Part shown: positions 8,035 to 17,605 of the stretch, one piece after another
Layout: each line of letters starts with the position of its first letter
Position numbering within the stretch: the stretch's first letter is position 1
Assembly: GCF_029027405.1 (NCBI RefSeq)
Contig: NZ_CP093396.1
Span: 620,001-684,000 of the forward strand
Source of the DNA: Sulfurimonas sp.
GTDB lineage: Bacteria; Campylobacterota; Campylobacteria; Campylobacterales; Sulfurimonadaceae
Reading direction: 5' to 3'
Length of the DNA stretch: 64,000 nucleotides
Position numbers and translations under genes: made by a program
The notes under the pieces: generated by a model
What the model was told of the DNA's origin: nothing
The model's database searches: none
Seen by the model: only the letters and a program-made list of their open reading frames with translations

Positions 8035-11000
8035 ATGGCAGGAGCTAGTATTGTAATTGAAGATGGTGTAATATTGTGTGCACATGGTGGAAAGGTTGTT
8101 TTAAAATCTAGTGTAGCTAACCATGTTATAGCTGGAAAAAAACCTCTTCATAATATAGACATTATCGGTGCAGCAATCTCAGGATGTCCTCATAGAGTCT
8201 CAAAAGGTGGACAGTGTACTAAAGTTGCTTCTATCAGTTCTGCTACTACAGAGTCAAATGTAACCTCACAGGGAAAAAACTACCTACTACGAGTAGATGG
8301 ATGTAAAACTGACAAAGGAGCCGCTCTTGTCTTAGCTAGTCCAGGACAAACACAGAGTAAAATAGGTGTAAAGTCTGGAGGAAGTGCTGCAAATATCATT
8401 ACTAAAGAACTTGAAACTGCAAAAGTAGATACTAAAGAAAATATAAAAAAAGAGAAATATCAAATTTATCCACTAAGACTAAGTGGGGAGTACATAAGAG
8501 CACTAAGAGGAGCAAGAGACTTTAGAGTTCTTAAAGACTATTATCAAACAAATACTAGTGACTATACTCAAGATAAAGTTGTCACAAAAACCGATGCTTA
8601 TTTATATGTTACAGATGCTATTAAAACTACAGAGTATAAGGTTATAAATAGAGGTGACTATTCTAACCCTAAGGTTGAGAAGGTACAGTTTAAAGATACA
8701 GATACACAAGTAATTCGTAAATATATACCCTGCTATGAAGAAGATGGAAAACTTGAAATCATCTACTCAAATGTAAAACTCACTAAAGAGCAACTGAGTA
8801 AGTTCACTCCAGTTTCTGTAACACTTACTGATAAAAAGAATCTTCATTGTATAAACCATAAAGATTATTCAAAGTCCATAAAACATACAAATAAAGAGAT
8901 GAAAGATATTTTAATCTCAAACAAAGAAGCTAAAAAACTAAACAAGTCACACTTAAACATAGTAGTTGAAATAGATGACCCTATCGGTGAAATAGAAGAT
9001 TTGTATGAAGAGCTAGAATGTTCTTTTCATACTGCTTATGCACATAACAAACCTTTAATAGACAGGATTAAACAACGCAATGCTTATGCCTATAGCGTAG
9101 CAAACTTTATGGATGAACTTGAAGTAAACTCAAACGAGAAACAAGAAAGAAAAAAGACAAAGAAAAAACTCCAAAAGGCTTACTATACTTTAGTTGAAGG
9201 GATGAAAGAAGATTTTATACCTTATATTATAGATACTTGTAAAGATAGAGGTTTTTCATGGAGCATCAAAGATAGTAATGCTTCTTTTATAAGACTTAAT
9301 ATTTTTGTTGAACATGATGTAGCTATGAGTTACTTAAATGAAGTAAAACTAAATGCTTCGTTTTTACTCAACACACAACATAACTATAATACCTTTGATG
9401 GGAGAAAAATAGAGCATCTTAATGAAAAATGTATCATTGAAAGTAAAAGTCATGACTATTTGTGTTTAGGTGTAAGAGCACATATCAATGGTAGTAAAAC
9501 ATCACACAAGTATGAGATGAGTACTAGAGAGAGTTATACAGAGATAACAGCATTAACACTTTTTAGTCTCTACTTTAGTGGTAAACATAATGATGCTATC
9601 GGTACTAAATATAAAGATGCTATAGAAGAGTTTCATTATAATTTAAAGAAGCTATCTGCTCATCCAGAGTTTGATGAAGATATTCAAGAAGAGATTAATG
9701 ATAAGCTTAAAGACAGTCCTTACACTAAACTCTTTAAAGATAAAAATGGTGACCGTACTGATAACTTCATTGATGATTATGAAAACTTAGAGACTATAGC
9801 TAAAGACTGCGCTTTTGAGTGGGAAGGAAATGATAAGACACAGCTTTTAAAGTTTGCTACTTTAATCCCCGCAAAAGAGACCTTTGAGTTTTTTTACGAA
9901 ATCCCAAAACATAGAGAATCCCCTCAAAATCTAAGTGAAACACTCTCCAAAGAACTTAAAAGTTCACAGCTCAAAGAACTACTAGAAAAGTACAGTAGTC
10001 TAAAAGATACAAGTTTAGAGAGAATAGGCCTACTTTTAAATATAGCTTACTCACTTACTGCAAGTAGAACTATGTTTGATGAAGAAGTAAATCAAACTTC
10101 TCCTTTTAATACAAAGAGTGCAGTTATGGACTTTTTAATCTCCATCTCAAAAAAACTTCAAGTACTCAAAGCAGATGAACATGAAAAGCTTTATAAAGAG
10201 GATATATTTCAACTTTATCATAAAAGCTTACACAGTTTAATCCTTCACTCACTTGTTAAAGGAAGCTATAACGAAAAAGAGTTTTTAAGCCGTCAAGATA
10301 ATGTAACGAAAAAATTTCTTGATGTCATAGCTCCAGAGACAGCAAAAGAGTACCAACTAGATTTAACAAAACTAGATGATGGAAGTATAGACAAAAACCT
10401 AGAAGTCAAAAAAACTCATGAAAAACTATTTGCACAGTTAAAAGCACTAGATGGGATAACTAGTCAGATTCATGCGGCTGAGGATAAGCAGAGCAAAAAT
10501 AAAAAAGCTGATGATGGACTTACGACCAAAGTGCAAAAGACTACTATTATTAAACAACTTAGAAACTCCCAACCCTATAAAATAACCATCCCAGCCCTAA
10601 AAGGACTAAGTTTCTTTGTAGCTCTCTATCAAACAGGTAAGATACTCAAAGATTACCAAAAAATGACCTTAAGCTCACTCCTAGAACTTTCAGTCTCCAT
10701 CAATGTCTTATCTAAGATTACAGGAGAAGCCGCACAAGCAACTAAGTTATTATCCTCCAAGGCAATAGCATATAATATGTTTAAAGCTATGAAAGAGGAA
10801 AAGCTTGTTTTTCAAAAAGTACTTACTAAACTTGCTATCCCTATTGTTATCTTTGGGGCTTACCATGAGATAGCTTCTTTGAATGATAAAGATTATGATG
10901 CAGTTGTTGCTCTCAGTGTTAAAACGGGGCTTACCATAGCTTTAATGCTCTTTGCCTCAGGTATAGGAGAAATCTTGATTATAGGTATAGCTATTGAGCT

Positions 11001-11718
11001 TATTTGGATGTCGATATCAAGCTATATTATTGATACTAATGTCGAAGTTATGATAGAGAAATCTCTCTTTTACCAAAATGGGCGTAAACCTTATATCTTA
11101 GAGAGTTTAAGTAGTGATACTAAAGAGTATCTTTATAAAGATAATTCTAAAAGTATTAAAGAAATTCCTTTTATGCAAAAACCTAAAGATATGAGAGACT
11201 TTATCTATGCAAACTATAGTTCTCATAAAAAAGAGTTTAATGCTGCGTTTAGTTATGAGCTAAGTTCTTTTTATGCCACTTTAAAAGGGGTGAATATTGA
11301 AAAATCTGGGCGTTCAAAACAATACAAATCAAGTAAAGCAACTTATGCTATATGTAGTTATGTCTCTATCTCTAAAGATTTTTATAAAGATATAAAACGC
11401 ATTGTACTTCTTGAAGATGATAAAGAGATAGAGATAGATATCTCACAACATGAACTGAAAAATGGTAAGGAGTATATAGACCTTTTAAGCCATTTAGATA
11501 TAAGTGACAGTTCGATTATACAAGAGTACTCTAAAAAAGATACCAAGTTATTACTTCATAGTGATGCAATTAGTCTGAAATATGATGTCGTTTATTACTA
11601 TGATGATGCAAGTAAGTATCTAAAGAGGCTAACAGGTGGTGCGTTAAAGATTATAGATATAAAATCTTTGCCTTTAACTAAAGATGATTGTAAAATACTA
11701 AATATTCAAATGAGTTAA
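8035..11718 (+). CDS. Effector copy A: PAAR-like domain + VasX-like N-terminal region + class I membrane module (intact)
   Basis: 1227 aa, the only copy with a full N-terminus. Residues 1 to about 115 look like a PAAR-like spike-tip domain (ILCAHGGKVVLKSS, ISGCPHRV, LASPGQTQSKIG). Residues about 142-565 resemble the N-terminal region of VasX/BTH_I2691-type type VI effectors: YPLRL...RALRGARDF, TDAYLYVTDA, and the DDPIGEIEDLYEEL motif at 313-326. From about 570 the protein is class-specific and helical. Hydrophobic segments lie near 848-868, 930-947 and 955-998, followed by a soluble 210-aa tail. This layout suits a colicin-like inner-membrane toxin. A Sel1-repeat gene starts 2 bp after its stop. 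The PAAR and VasX assignments come from motif memory, not a profile search. No type VI apparatus genes are nearby. Confidence 0.7.
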   Translation: MAGASIVIEDGVILCAHGGKVVLKSSVANHVIAGKKPLHNIDIIGAAISGCPHRVSKGGQCTKVASISSATTESNVTSQGKNYLLRVDGCKTDKGAALVLASPGQTQSKIGVKSGGSAANIITKELETAKVDTKENIKKEKYQIYPLRLSGEYIRALRGARDFRVLKDYYQTNTSDYTQDKVVTKTDAYLYVTDAIKTTEYKVINRGDYSNPKVEKVQFKDTDTQVIRKYIPCYEEDGKLEIIYSNVKLTKEQLSKFTPVSVTLTDKKNLHCINHKDYSKSIKHTNKEMKDILISNKEAKKLNKSHLNIVVEIDDPIGEIEDLYEELECSFHTAYAHNKPLIDRIKQRNAYAYSVANFMDELEVNSNEKQERKKTKKKLQKAYYTLVEGMKEDFIPYIIDTCKDRGFSWSIKDSNASFIRLNIFVEHDVAMSYLNEVKLNASFLLNTQHNYNTFDGRKIEHLNEKCIIESKSHDYLCLGVRAHINGSKTSHKYEMSTRESYTEITALTLFSLYFSGKHNDAIGTKYKDAIEEFHYNLKKLSAHPEFDEDIQEEINDKLKDSPYTKLFKDKNGDRTDNFIDDYENLETIAKDCAFEWEGNDKTQLLKFATLIPAKETFEFFYEIPKHRESPQNLSETLSKELKSSQLKELLEKYSSLKDTSLERIGLLLNIAYSLTASRTMFDEEVNQTSPFNTKSAVMDFLISISKKLQVLKADEHEKLYKEDIFQLYHKSLHSLILHSLVKGSYNEKEFLSRQDNVTKKFLDVIAPETAKEYQLDLTKLDDGSIDKNLEVKKTHEKLFAQLKALDGITSQIHAAEDKQSKNKKADDGLTTKVQKTTIIKQLRNSQPYKITIPALKGLSFFVALYQTGKILKDYQKMTLSSLLELSVSINVLSKITGEAAQATKLLSSKAIAYNMFKAMKEEKLVFQKVLTKLAIPIVIFGAYHEIASLNDKDYDAVVALSVKTGLTIALMLFASGIGEILIIGIAIELIWMSISSYIIDTNVEVMIEKSLFYQNGRKPYILESLSSDTKEYLYKDNSKSIKEIPFMQKPKDMRDFIYANYSSHKKEFNAAFSYELSSFYATLKGVNIEKSGRSKQYKSSKATYAICSYVSISKDFYKDIKRIVLLEDDKEIEIDISQHELKNGKEYIDLLSHLDISDSSIIQEYSKKDTKLLLHSDAISLKYDVVYYYDDASKYLKRLTGGALKIIDIKSLPLTKDDCKILNIQMS

Positions 11719-11719
11719 G

Positions 11720-12448
11720 ATGAAATACAAACTATTAAAATTACTATTTTTAGCATTTCTGTTTATAGGACAAAGTGCTTATGCGATAGAACCTCTTTCG
11801 ATCAAGTATGTTGACCCTAAGGCTAGTGAGAAAGCGGATAGTCTTTATAATAAGGCGCATAGAGCGTACTCTCAAGGAAACTATGAAAAAGCAATTGAAC
11901 TTTACAGGTCATCATATGAATATAAAATCTCTGCGGATGTTCTAAATAACTTAGCTGCTACTTTTGAAAAAGTTAAAGACTACGATAATGCTATTAAATG
12001 GTATAAAATAACTATTAATAAGTATCAAGATAAGGATGCAATATTTAATTTAGCGTTCTTATATGATGATAAACTTGCTAAGTATAATAAAGCTATTGAA
12101 TTATATCAACAAGCTTTTGCAAAAGGTATTGTAACTGGGGGGGTGAATTTGGGGATACTGTATGAAGAGAAATTACACAAAATAAAAAAATCTATTTACT
12201 GGTACAAAAAAGCCATAAAAAAAGGTGATATAGATGCAAGAAAAAATCTAGGATTACTTTACCATCAACAAAAAGACAAGCTAAACAGTGCAACTTACAT
12301 GATAGGTATGATAGGACATCCTTACACAAAAGAAAGAGTTTTAGGCTTGTTACGAGATGACTGGAAAATCGACGAACCAACCCTAAAAAAAGCCTACGAA
12401 CTCCAAAAAACTCTAGTTCCAAATCCATATACAGGTGGAATAGAATAG
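11720..12448 (+). CDS. Exported Sel1/TPR-repeat protein, class I (copy A), candidate immunity protein
   Basis: 242 aa. A signal peptide spans residues 1 to about 22 (KLLKLLFLAFLFIGQSAYA), so the protein should be periplasmic. The remainder is tandem Sel1/TPR-like helical repeats (A(I/V)xWYxxAxxxG, NLGxLY). The start lies one base after the effector stop (TAAGATG), which implies translational coupling. The class I leader occurs only behind class I effectors (A, C, D). The C-terminal block from LGLLYHQQKDKLNSAT to NPYTGGIE is shared with copies D, E and F. The repeat loop is coded by a G7 run at 12137-12143 that is in frame here. Immunity is inferred from pairing and location; an adaptor or chaperone role is possible. 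Confidence 0.72.
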   Translation: MKYKLLKLLFLAFLFIGQSAYAIEPLSIKYVDPKASEKADSLYNKAHRAYSQGNYEKAIELYRSSYEYKISADVLNNLAATFEKVKDYDNAIKWYKITINKYQDKDAIFNLAFLYDDKLAKYNKAIELYQQAFAKGIVTGGVNLGILYEEKLHKIKKSIYWYKKAIKKGDIDARKNLGLLYHQQKDKLNSATYMIGMIGHPYTKERVLGLLRDDWKIDEPTLKKAYELQKTLVPNPYTGGIE

Positions 12449-12481
12449 ATGCTAGAGTATCCAAAAGTATAAATTGAGTTC

Positions 12482-15400
12482 ATGTCAGCACTCCCACCAT
12501 ATATAAACTTAACCTTTTTAAGAGCACTAAGAGGAGCAAGAGACTTTAGAGTTCTTAAAGACTATTATCAAACAAATACTAGTGACTATACTCAAGATAA
12601 AGTTGTCACAAAAACCGATGCTTATTTATATGTTACAGATGCTATTAAAACTACAGAGTATAAGGTTATAAATAGAGGTGACTATTCTAACCCTAAGGTT
12701 GAGAAGGTACAGTTTAAAGATACAGATACACAAGTAATTCGTAAATATATACCCTGCTATGAAGAAGATGGAAAACTTGAAATCATCTACTCAAATGTAA
12801 AACTCACTAAAGAGCAACTGAGTAAGTTCACTCCAGTTTCTGTAACACTAAGTGATAAAAAGAATCTTCATTGTATAAACCATAAAGATTATTCAAAGTC
12901 CATAAAACATACAAATAAAGAGATGAAAGATATTTTAATCTCAAACAAAGAAGCTAAAAAACTAAACAAGTCACACTTAAACATAGTAATTGAAATAGAT
13001 GACCCTATCGGTGAAATAGAAGATTTGTATGAAGAGTTAGAATGTTCTTTTCATACTGCTTATGCACATAACAAACCTTTAATAGACAGGATTAAACAAC
13101 GCAATGCTTATGCCTATAGCGTAGCAAACTTTATGGATGAACTTGAAGTAAACTCAAAAGAGAAACAAGAAAGAAAAAAGACAAAGAAAAAACTCAAAGA
13201 TGCTTACTATACTTTAGTTGAAGGGATGAAAGAAGATTTTATACCTTATATTATAGATACTTGTAAAGATAGAGGTTTTTCATGGAGCATCAAAGATAGT
13301 AGTTCTTCTTTTATAAGACTTAATATTTTTGTTGAACATGATGTAGCTATGAGTTACTTAAATGAAGTAAAACTAAATGCTTCGTTTTTACTCAACACAC
13401 AACATAACTATAATACCTTTGATGGAAGAAGGATAGAGCATCTTAATGAAAAGTGTATCATTGAAAGTAAAAGTCATGACTATTTGTGTTTAGGCGTAAG
13501 AGCACATATCAATGGTAGTAAAACATCTCACAAGTATGAGATGAGTACTAGAGAGAGTTATACAGAGATAACAGCATTAACACTTTTTAGCCTCTATTTT
13601 AGTGGTAAACATAATGATGTTATCGGTACTAAATATAAAGATGCTATTGAAGAGTTTCATTATAATTTAAAGAAGCTATCTGCTCATCCAGAGTTTGAAG
13701 AGAGTGTGCAAGAAGAGATTAATGATAAGCTTAAAGACAGTCCTTACACTAAACTCTTTCAAGATAAAAATGGCAAACGCAGTGATACTTTTATAGATGA
13801 GTATTCAGATTTAGATACTACTGCTAAATATTGTGCTTATGATTGGAAAGAAAAAGGACATATTAAAGAGTTTAAGTCTCTTATTCCTAAAGAGGAAACA
13901 TTTAAGTTCTTTTATGACAAATACAGAAAGACTCCCAAAACATTGAGTGAAGAACTCTCTAAACAACTAATAAATCCAGAGCTAAAAACATTATTAAAAA
14001 ATTATAGTGATTTAAAAGATACAGGGTTTGAGAGAATGGACTTACTTTTAAATATAGCTTACTCACTAACTGCAAGTAGAACTATGTTTGATGATGAAGT
14101 TACACAGACTTCAGCGTTTAACACTAATAGTGCTGTCTTAGAGTTTATGAAAGAGATTTCTATTAAACTTCAAAGTATAGATGAGAGTGAACATGAAAAA
14201 CTTTACAAAGAAGATATCTTTACTCTTTATCATCAAAATCTTCATGGCATAATATTGCACGCTTTAGTTAAGGGAGAATATAATGAAAATGAGTTTAGTT
14301 CAAGAAAAAGCAATGCTAACAAATTCTTAGATGAACTCGCACCTGAGATAGAAAAAGAGTACAAGCTTGTCCTCTCCAACTTAAACGATGGCAATATCAG
14401 TAAAGACCTAAAAGTAAAAAAAGCTCATGAAAAACTCTTTGAACAACTCAAAGCACTAGATGGGATAACTAGTAAGATTCATGAGGCTGAGGATAAGCAG
14501 AAAGAAGCAGATAAAGATGCAAGAGGAAGAGGAATAGAGACTACAAAAACTAAAGAAAAGCTAACTATATTAAGAAAATCCAAACCCTATAAACTCTCAA
14601 TCTCAACAATGAAAGGTCTAAGCTTTTTCATAACCTTATTTACAACAGGAGATGCTCTTAAAACCTACAAGAAAAACGACCTAAAAGCTCTACTAGAGAT
14701 AACAACAGGCATAAACTCAATCACAAAAACAGTAGTAGAAACAGGAACAAAAGTTTTACCTAGAACTAAACAAGCTATGATAATGGTAGATTTTTTACTA
14801 GCAGAACACTCTGTCCCTCAAAAGATTATTGCTAAACTTGCAATACCTGCTGTTGTAGTAGGTGCTTACTATGAGATGGTATCCTTAGAGGATGAAGATT
14901 ATGATGCTATGCTTATGATTGGTACTAAAGCAGCTATAATAGTAGCCTTGGCGTTTGTATCAGGTATGTGGATAGCCGCAATAGGATATATAGCTCTTGA
15001 AATACTTTGGTATATCTTCTCTGGTTACTTTATAGACTCAAGAGTTGAAGTTATGATTGAGAAGTCTCTCTTCTATCAAGATGGACGCAAACCATATATC
15101 TTAGAGAGTCTAAGTACAACTACTGGAAACTACTATATTCGTCGTGGTTCAAGAGATGCTCTAATGCAGGCAAAAGATATAACAAAAATTGGCGGAACTA
15201 AAGAGGTAAGAGAGTTTATTTATAAAAACTACTCAGATAATAAACAAGCATTGCAAGCAGCAGCAAGGTATGAGTTTAGTGAGATATATAGAGCCTTAAA
15301 AAACATCAGTATAGAAGTAGAAAAAGTTCCTACTTACTTCCTTAACTTTACAAAAACAATGAATCTTAACCTTAATGGTTACCTTCGTGTTAATAAAGAT

Positions 15401-15748
15401 TACTATGAAGAAATGGAAGGTCTAATCTATCTTATAAAAGATGATAACTATACAGACTATATACTTATAGATGCAACTGAAGCTATAGACAAAGAGAATG
15501 ATAAACTTATAGATATATTTACAAGTTTTAAAGAAGAACTTTCAGAAGCTAAACTAGATGAGGATAGAAAAAAGAATTATACTATTTTAATAGCTAGTGG
15601 TATTACTTCTGTAAAATACAAACTTGATATAAAATATAACAGTAAAAATGACTGGTTAGGAACTAAACTAGTTAAAGAAATCAATTATTATCTAAATGAA
15701 CTTATACCTATGCCTTTAAGTCCACGAGATTTAGAACTGTTGAAGTAA
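12482..15748 (+). CDS. Effector copy B: lacks PAAR region, class II membrane module (intact frame)
   Basis: 1088 aa. It starts MSALPPYINLTF and joins the family exactly at RALRGARDFRV, so the PAAR-like part and linker are missing. Residues about 15-425 are nearly identical to copy A. After PYTKLFQDKNG the sequence switches to class II (KRSDTFIDEYSDLD). The class II membrane region runs from KLSISTMKGLSFFITLF through KLAIPAVVVGAYYEM to ALAFVSGMWIAAIGYIALEILW. VEVMIEKSLFY is common to both classes. Without PAAR it could ride on another spike protein, be a silent donor for recombination, or be inactive. The upstream 33-bp spacer is nearly identical to the one before copy D. Confidence 0.65.
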   Translation: MSALPPYINLTFLRALRGARDFRVLKDYYQTNTSDYTQDKVVTKTDAYLYVTDAIKTTEYKVINRGDYSNPKVEKVQFKDTDTQVIRKYIPCYEEDGKLEIIYSNVKLTKEQLSKFTPVSVTLSDKKNLHCINHKDYSKSIKHTNKEMKDILISNKEAKKLNKSHLNIVIEIDDPIGEIEDLYEELECSFHTAYAHNKPLIDRIKQRNAYAYSVANFMDELEVNSKEKQERKKTKKKLKDAYYTLVEGMKEDFIPYIIDTCKDRGFSWSIKDSSSSFIRLNIFVEHDVAMSYLNEVKLNASFLLNTQHNYNTFDGRRIEHLNEKCIIESKSHDYLCLGVRAHINGSKTSHKYEMSTRESYTEITALTLFSLYFSGKHNDVIGTKYKDAIEEFHYNLKKLSAHPEFEESVQEEINDKLKDSPYTKLFQDKNGKRSDTFIDEYSDLDTTAKYCAYDWKEKGHIKEFKSLIPKEETFKFFYDKYRKTPKTLSEELSKQLINPELKTLLKNYSDLKDTGFERMDLLLNIAYSLTASRTMFDDEVTQTSAFNTNSAVLEFMKEISIKLQSIDESEHEKLYKEDIFTLYHQNLHGIILHALVKGEYNENEFSSRKSNANKFLDELAPEIEKEYKLVLSNLNDGNISKDLKVKKAHEKLFEQLKALDGITSKIHEAEDKQKEADKDARGRGIETTKTKEKLTILRKSKPYKLSISTMKGLSFFITLFTTGDALKTYKKNDLKALLEITTGINSITKTVVETGTKVLPRTKQAMIMVDFLLAEHSVPQKIIAKLAIPAVVVGAYYEMVSLEDEDYDAMLMIGTKAAIIVALAFVSGMWIAAIGYIALEILWYIFSGYFIDSRVEVMIEKSLFYQDGRKPYILESLSTTTGNYYIRRGSRDALMQAKDITKIGGTKEVREFIYKNYSDNKQALQAAARYEFSEIYRALKNISIEVEKVPTYFLNFTKTMNLNLNGYLRVNKDYYEEMEGLIYLIKDDNYTDYILIDATEAIDKENDKLIDIFTSFKEELSEAKLDEDRKKNYTILIASGITSVKYKLDIKYNSKNDWLGTKLVKEINYYLNELIPMPLSPRDLELLK

Positions 15749-15754
15749 AGGAAA

Positions 15755-16555
15755 ATGAAAATGAAAAGAATGTTTAAAATATTTATATTACTGTTTGTCT
15801 TTGCTTCGCAGTCTCTCCTTGCAGAACAAGATATAAGTGATGAAGCTTTCAAGGCTTATAAAAAAGGTGAAAAACTTTATCAAACCAAGAAATATGATGA
15901 AGCCTTAAAATGGTTTAAAATTTCCTTTGATGAAGATTCATCTAAAGATTTAGCCTTTAACATCGGTTTAACTTATGATGAACTGAAAGATTACCCTAAT
16001 GCTATAAAATGGTATAGAAAAGCTTTTGAGATGGGAGACAAAAAAGGGGGAGCAAACTTAGGACTCCTATACGACGAAAAATTGAAGGATTATCCTAAAG
16101 CTATAAAATGGTATAAAAAAGCCATAAAAAAAGGTAATGTTAGTGCTATAAATAATCTAGCTATATTATATAAACAACAAAAAGATTATCCAAATGCGAT
16201 AAAATGGTATAAAAAAGCTTTTGAGATGGGGAATCTGGATGGTGCATATAACTTAGGTTGTTTATATGATGTAAATAAAAAAGATTTTAAAAATGCCATT
16301 ATTTGGTACAAAAAAGCAGCCAAGAAAGGACATAAAAAAGCTATAAATAATCTTGGTGAAGTTTACCATGATTTAAAAGACAACATCACTGCATCTGCAT
16401 ATGTTTTAGCTGGAATTGTATATGGATATGATAAACAAGAAACTTTTAAGTATTTAAATAAAACTTGGAAAATAGATGAGCCAACCATGATAAAAGCCTA
16501 CAAACTACAACAAACCCTAGACATCCCAAAACACTACATAGGTGACATTGACTAA
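15755..16555 (+). CDS. Exported Sel1-repeat protein, class II (copy B), candidate immunity protein
   Basis: 266 aa, the longest Sel1 copy. A signal peptide spans about residues 1-22 (FILLFVFASQSLLAEQ). About five Sel1-type repeats follow with the consensus YPNAIKWYKKAFEMG and NNLAILYKQQKD. It follows effector B by 6 bp with an AAAGGA ribosome site. It has its own C-terminus (YKLQQTLDIPKHYIGDID), unlike the NPYTGGI end of the other copies. The leader and first repeat match copy E, which also sits behind a class II effector. Periplasmic location would suit neutralising an incoming membrane toxin; this function is inferred. Confidence 0.7.
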   Translation: MKMKRMFKIFILLFVFASQSLLAEQDISDEAFKAYKKGEKLYQTKKYDEALKWFKISFDEDSSKDLAFNIGLTYDELKDYPNAIKWYRKAFEMGDKKGGANLGLLYDEKLKDYPKAIKWYKKAIKKGNVSAINNLAILYKQQKDYPNAIKWYKKAFEMGNLDGAYNLGCLYDVNKKDFKNAIIWYKKAAKKGHKKAINNLGEVYHDLKDNITASAYVLAGIVYGYDKQETFKYLNKTWKIDEPTMIKAYKLQQTLDIPKHYIGDID

Positions 16556-16558
16556 TAA

Positions 16559-16594
16559 ATGTTAGCCATTCACAAAACATTATTTATAAAATAA
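16559..16594 (+). other. Mini-ORF / cassette-start remnant upstream of the DUF805 gene
   Basis: Eleven codons reading MLAIHKTLFIK then TAA. An almost identical one (MSAIHKTLFIK) lies at 27431-27466 before the second DUF805 gene. The opening resembles the MSAIP start of other cassettes, so it may be the stump of a lost effector copy or a short leader peptide. It ends just before the AAGGGGG ribosome site of the DUF805 gene. Confidence 0.4.
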
Positions 16595-16603
16595 GGGGGA
16601 AAA

Positions 16604-17542
16604 TTGGAAAAAGAATCAAATAACATAATTTCTAAATGTGAATCAAGTGTTCTATCATTAAAAGGTTGTTACAATCGAATTCAATGGTGGCAAACCACGA
16701 TAATGATTTGGTTTATTATCGCTATGCTTTTTAACTCATATAATATATTACATTATGAAGTTAACCATCCAAAAAAAGTGATAGTTGAAAAAATTTCAAC
16801 ACAACAAACATCAAATTTTATGTACTTGCAAGAAAATATGCCATCTGAATTAGATTTAACATCTCTTATAAAACAAGGAAATCCTATCCAGCATATTCAA
16901 GGAGTGTTACTCTTTATAACTCTTATGTTAATGTCTTGGATAAGTATTACTTCATCAGTTAAGCGTTTGCATGACATTGATAAATCTGGTTTTTGGTGGT
17001 ATGTAAATTTTATTCCTATAGTTGGTTCGATAATAGTATTTGTTATGAATGTTTTTATTCCATCTAAGAATACACGATATTGTCAATATAAAATTAAAGA
17101 AGACAAAACACAATGGCTTTTTACTCTAGCGGGGATATTATTACTTATCCCCATCTTAATAAATATTATTGATATAACGGATCGCTATGGGACATGGTAT
17201 GTTCAAGCAAGTTTATGGACTCAATACTATATGAAAGATTATATATTTTTTATACTATTATTACTACTTATGGCATTGAGTTTGAACTTTGATAAATTTA
17301 TTAATATATCTTATTCGAAAAAGATGAAAGTGATTCAATATATTTCATTTGCTTATGTTGCTTGGTTGTTTTATAATATCAGTCACTTATTTTTTAATTT
17401 TGAAAGTAATAGTATAATGAGTTATTTTATTTATTATTTTTCATTATTTTTAGAATATGGTATTCAGTTTTCAGCATTATGTATACTTATTTTGAATACA
17501 AATAAAGAACTAAAGAAAGTACAGAATCAAAAAGTATCTTAA
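16604..17542 (+). CDS. DUF805-like integral membrane protein (array unit B)
   Basis: 312 aa, TTG start with AAGGGGG just upstream. The DUF805 signature is visible: a short KGCYNRIQWWQTTIM opening, a TM segment, then SVKRLHDIDKSGFWWYVNFIPIVGSIIVFVMN split over about residues 123-155. Further TM pairs follow near 172-192, 213-231 and 245-303, making six or more. Its first 34 and last 24 residues are nearly identical to the copy at 27476-28417 while the middle has diverged. A membrane protein beside a membrane-acting effector is a typical immunity arrangement, so it may be a second immunity factor. DUF805 has no proven general function. Confidence 0.7.
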   Translation: MEKESNNIISKCESSVLSLKGCYNRIQWWQTTIMIWFIIAMLFNSYNILHYEVNHPKKVIVEKISTQQTSNFMYLQENMPSELDLTSLIKQGNPIQHIQGVLLFITLMLMSWISITSSVKRLHDIDKSGFWWYVNFIPIVGSIIVFVMNVFIPSKNTRYCQYKIKEDKTQWLFTLAGILLLIPILINIIDITDRYGTWYVQASLWTQYYMKDYIFFILLLLLMALSLNFDKFINISYSKKMKVIQYISFAYVAWLFYNISHLFFNFESNSIMSYFIYYFSLFLEYGIQFSALCILILNTNKELKKVQNQKVS

Positions 17543-17571
17543 AAAAAGCCTATGAACTTCAAAAGATATAG
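17542..17571 (+). pseudogene. Scar of a Sel1-gene 3' end behind the DUF805 gene
   Basis: After the DUF805 stop the bases code for KKAYELQKI then TAG, matching the conserved KKAYELQKTL near the C-terminus of the Sel1 genes. A Sel1 gene therefore once ended here. The DUF805 gene appears to have replaced or been inserted into its body. The same scar is present at 28417-28446. Confidence 0.65.
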
Positions 17572-17572
17572 T

Positions 17573-17598
17573 TTAACACCTCTACATACGAGGCTTAA
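17573..17598 (+). repeat. Small hairpin at the cassette junction before effector copy C
   Basis: TTAA-CA-CCTC, a 7-base loop, then GAGG-C-TTAA. It is repeated exactly at 28448-28473 before copy E, and both lie a few bases before the ATG of an effector. There is no U-tract, so it is more likely an mRNA structure or a recombination footprint than a terminator. Confidence 0.4.
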
Positions 17599-17605
17599 CT
17601 AAAAA

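Noticed and set aside
8035-11718. Copy A as an Rhs-type or YD-repeat toxin
   Set aside because: No YD repeats or RHS core cleavage motif are present; the internal region is helical with the DDPIGEIEDL motif instead.
12192-12464. Antisense ORFs over the Sel1 3' ends (also 27174-27452, 33733-33993, 35523-35759)
   Set aside because: They recur only because the Sel1 C-terminal DNA is repeated; composition is that of a reverse-strand shadow and there is no start signal.
17573-17598. Junction hairpin with GCTTAAC as an integron attC-like site
   Set aside because: Only one of the two core boxes fits, the stem is very short and no integrase is present. It is listed only as a hairpin.
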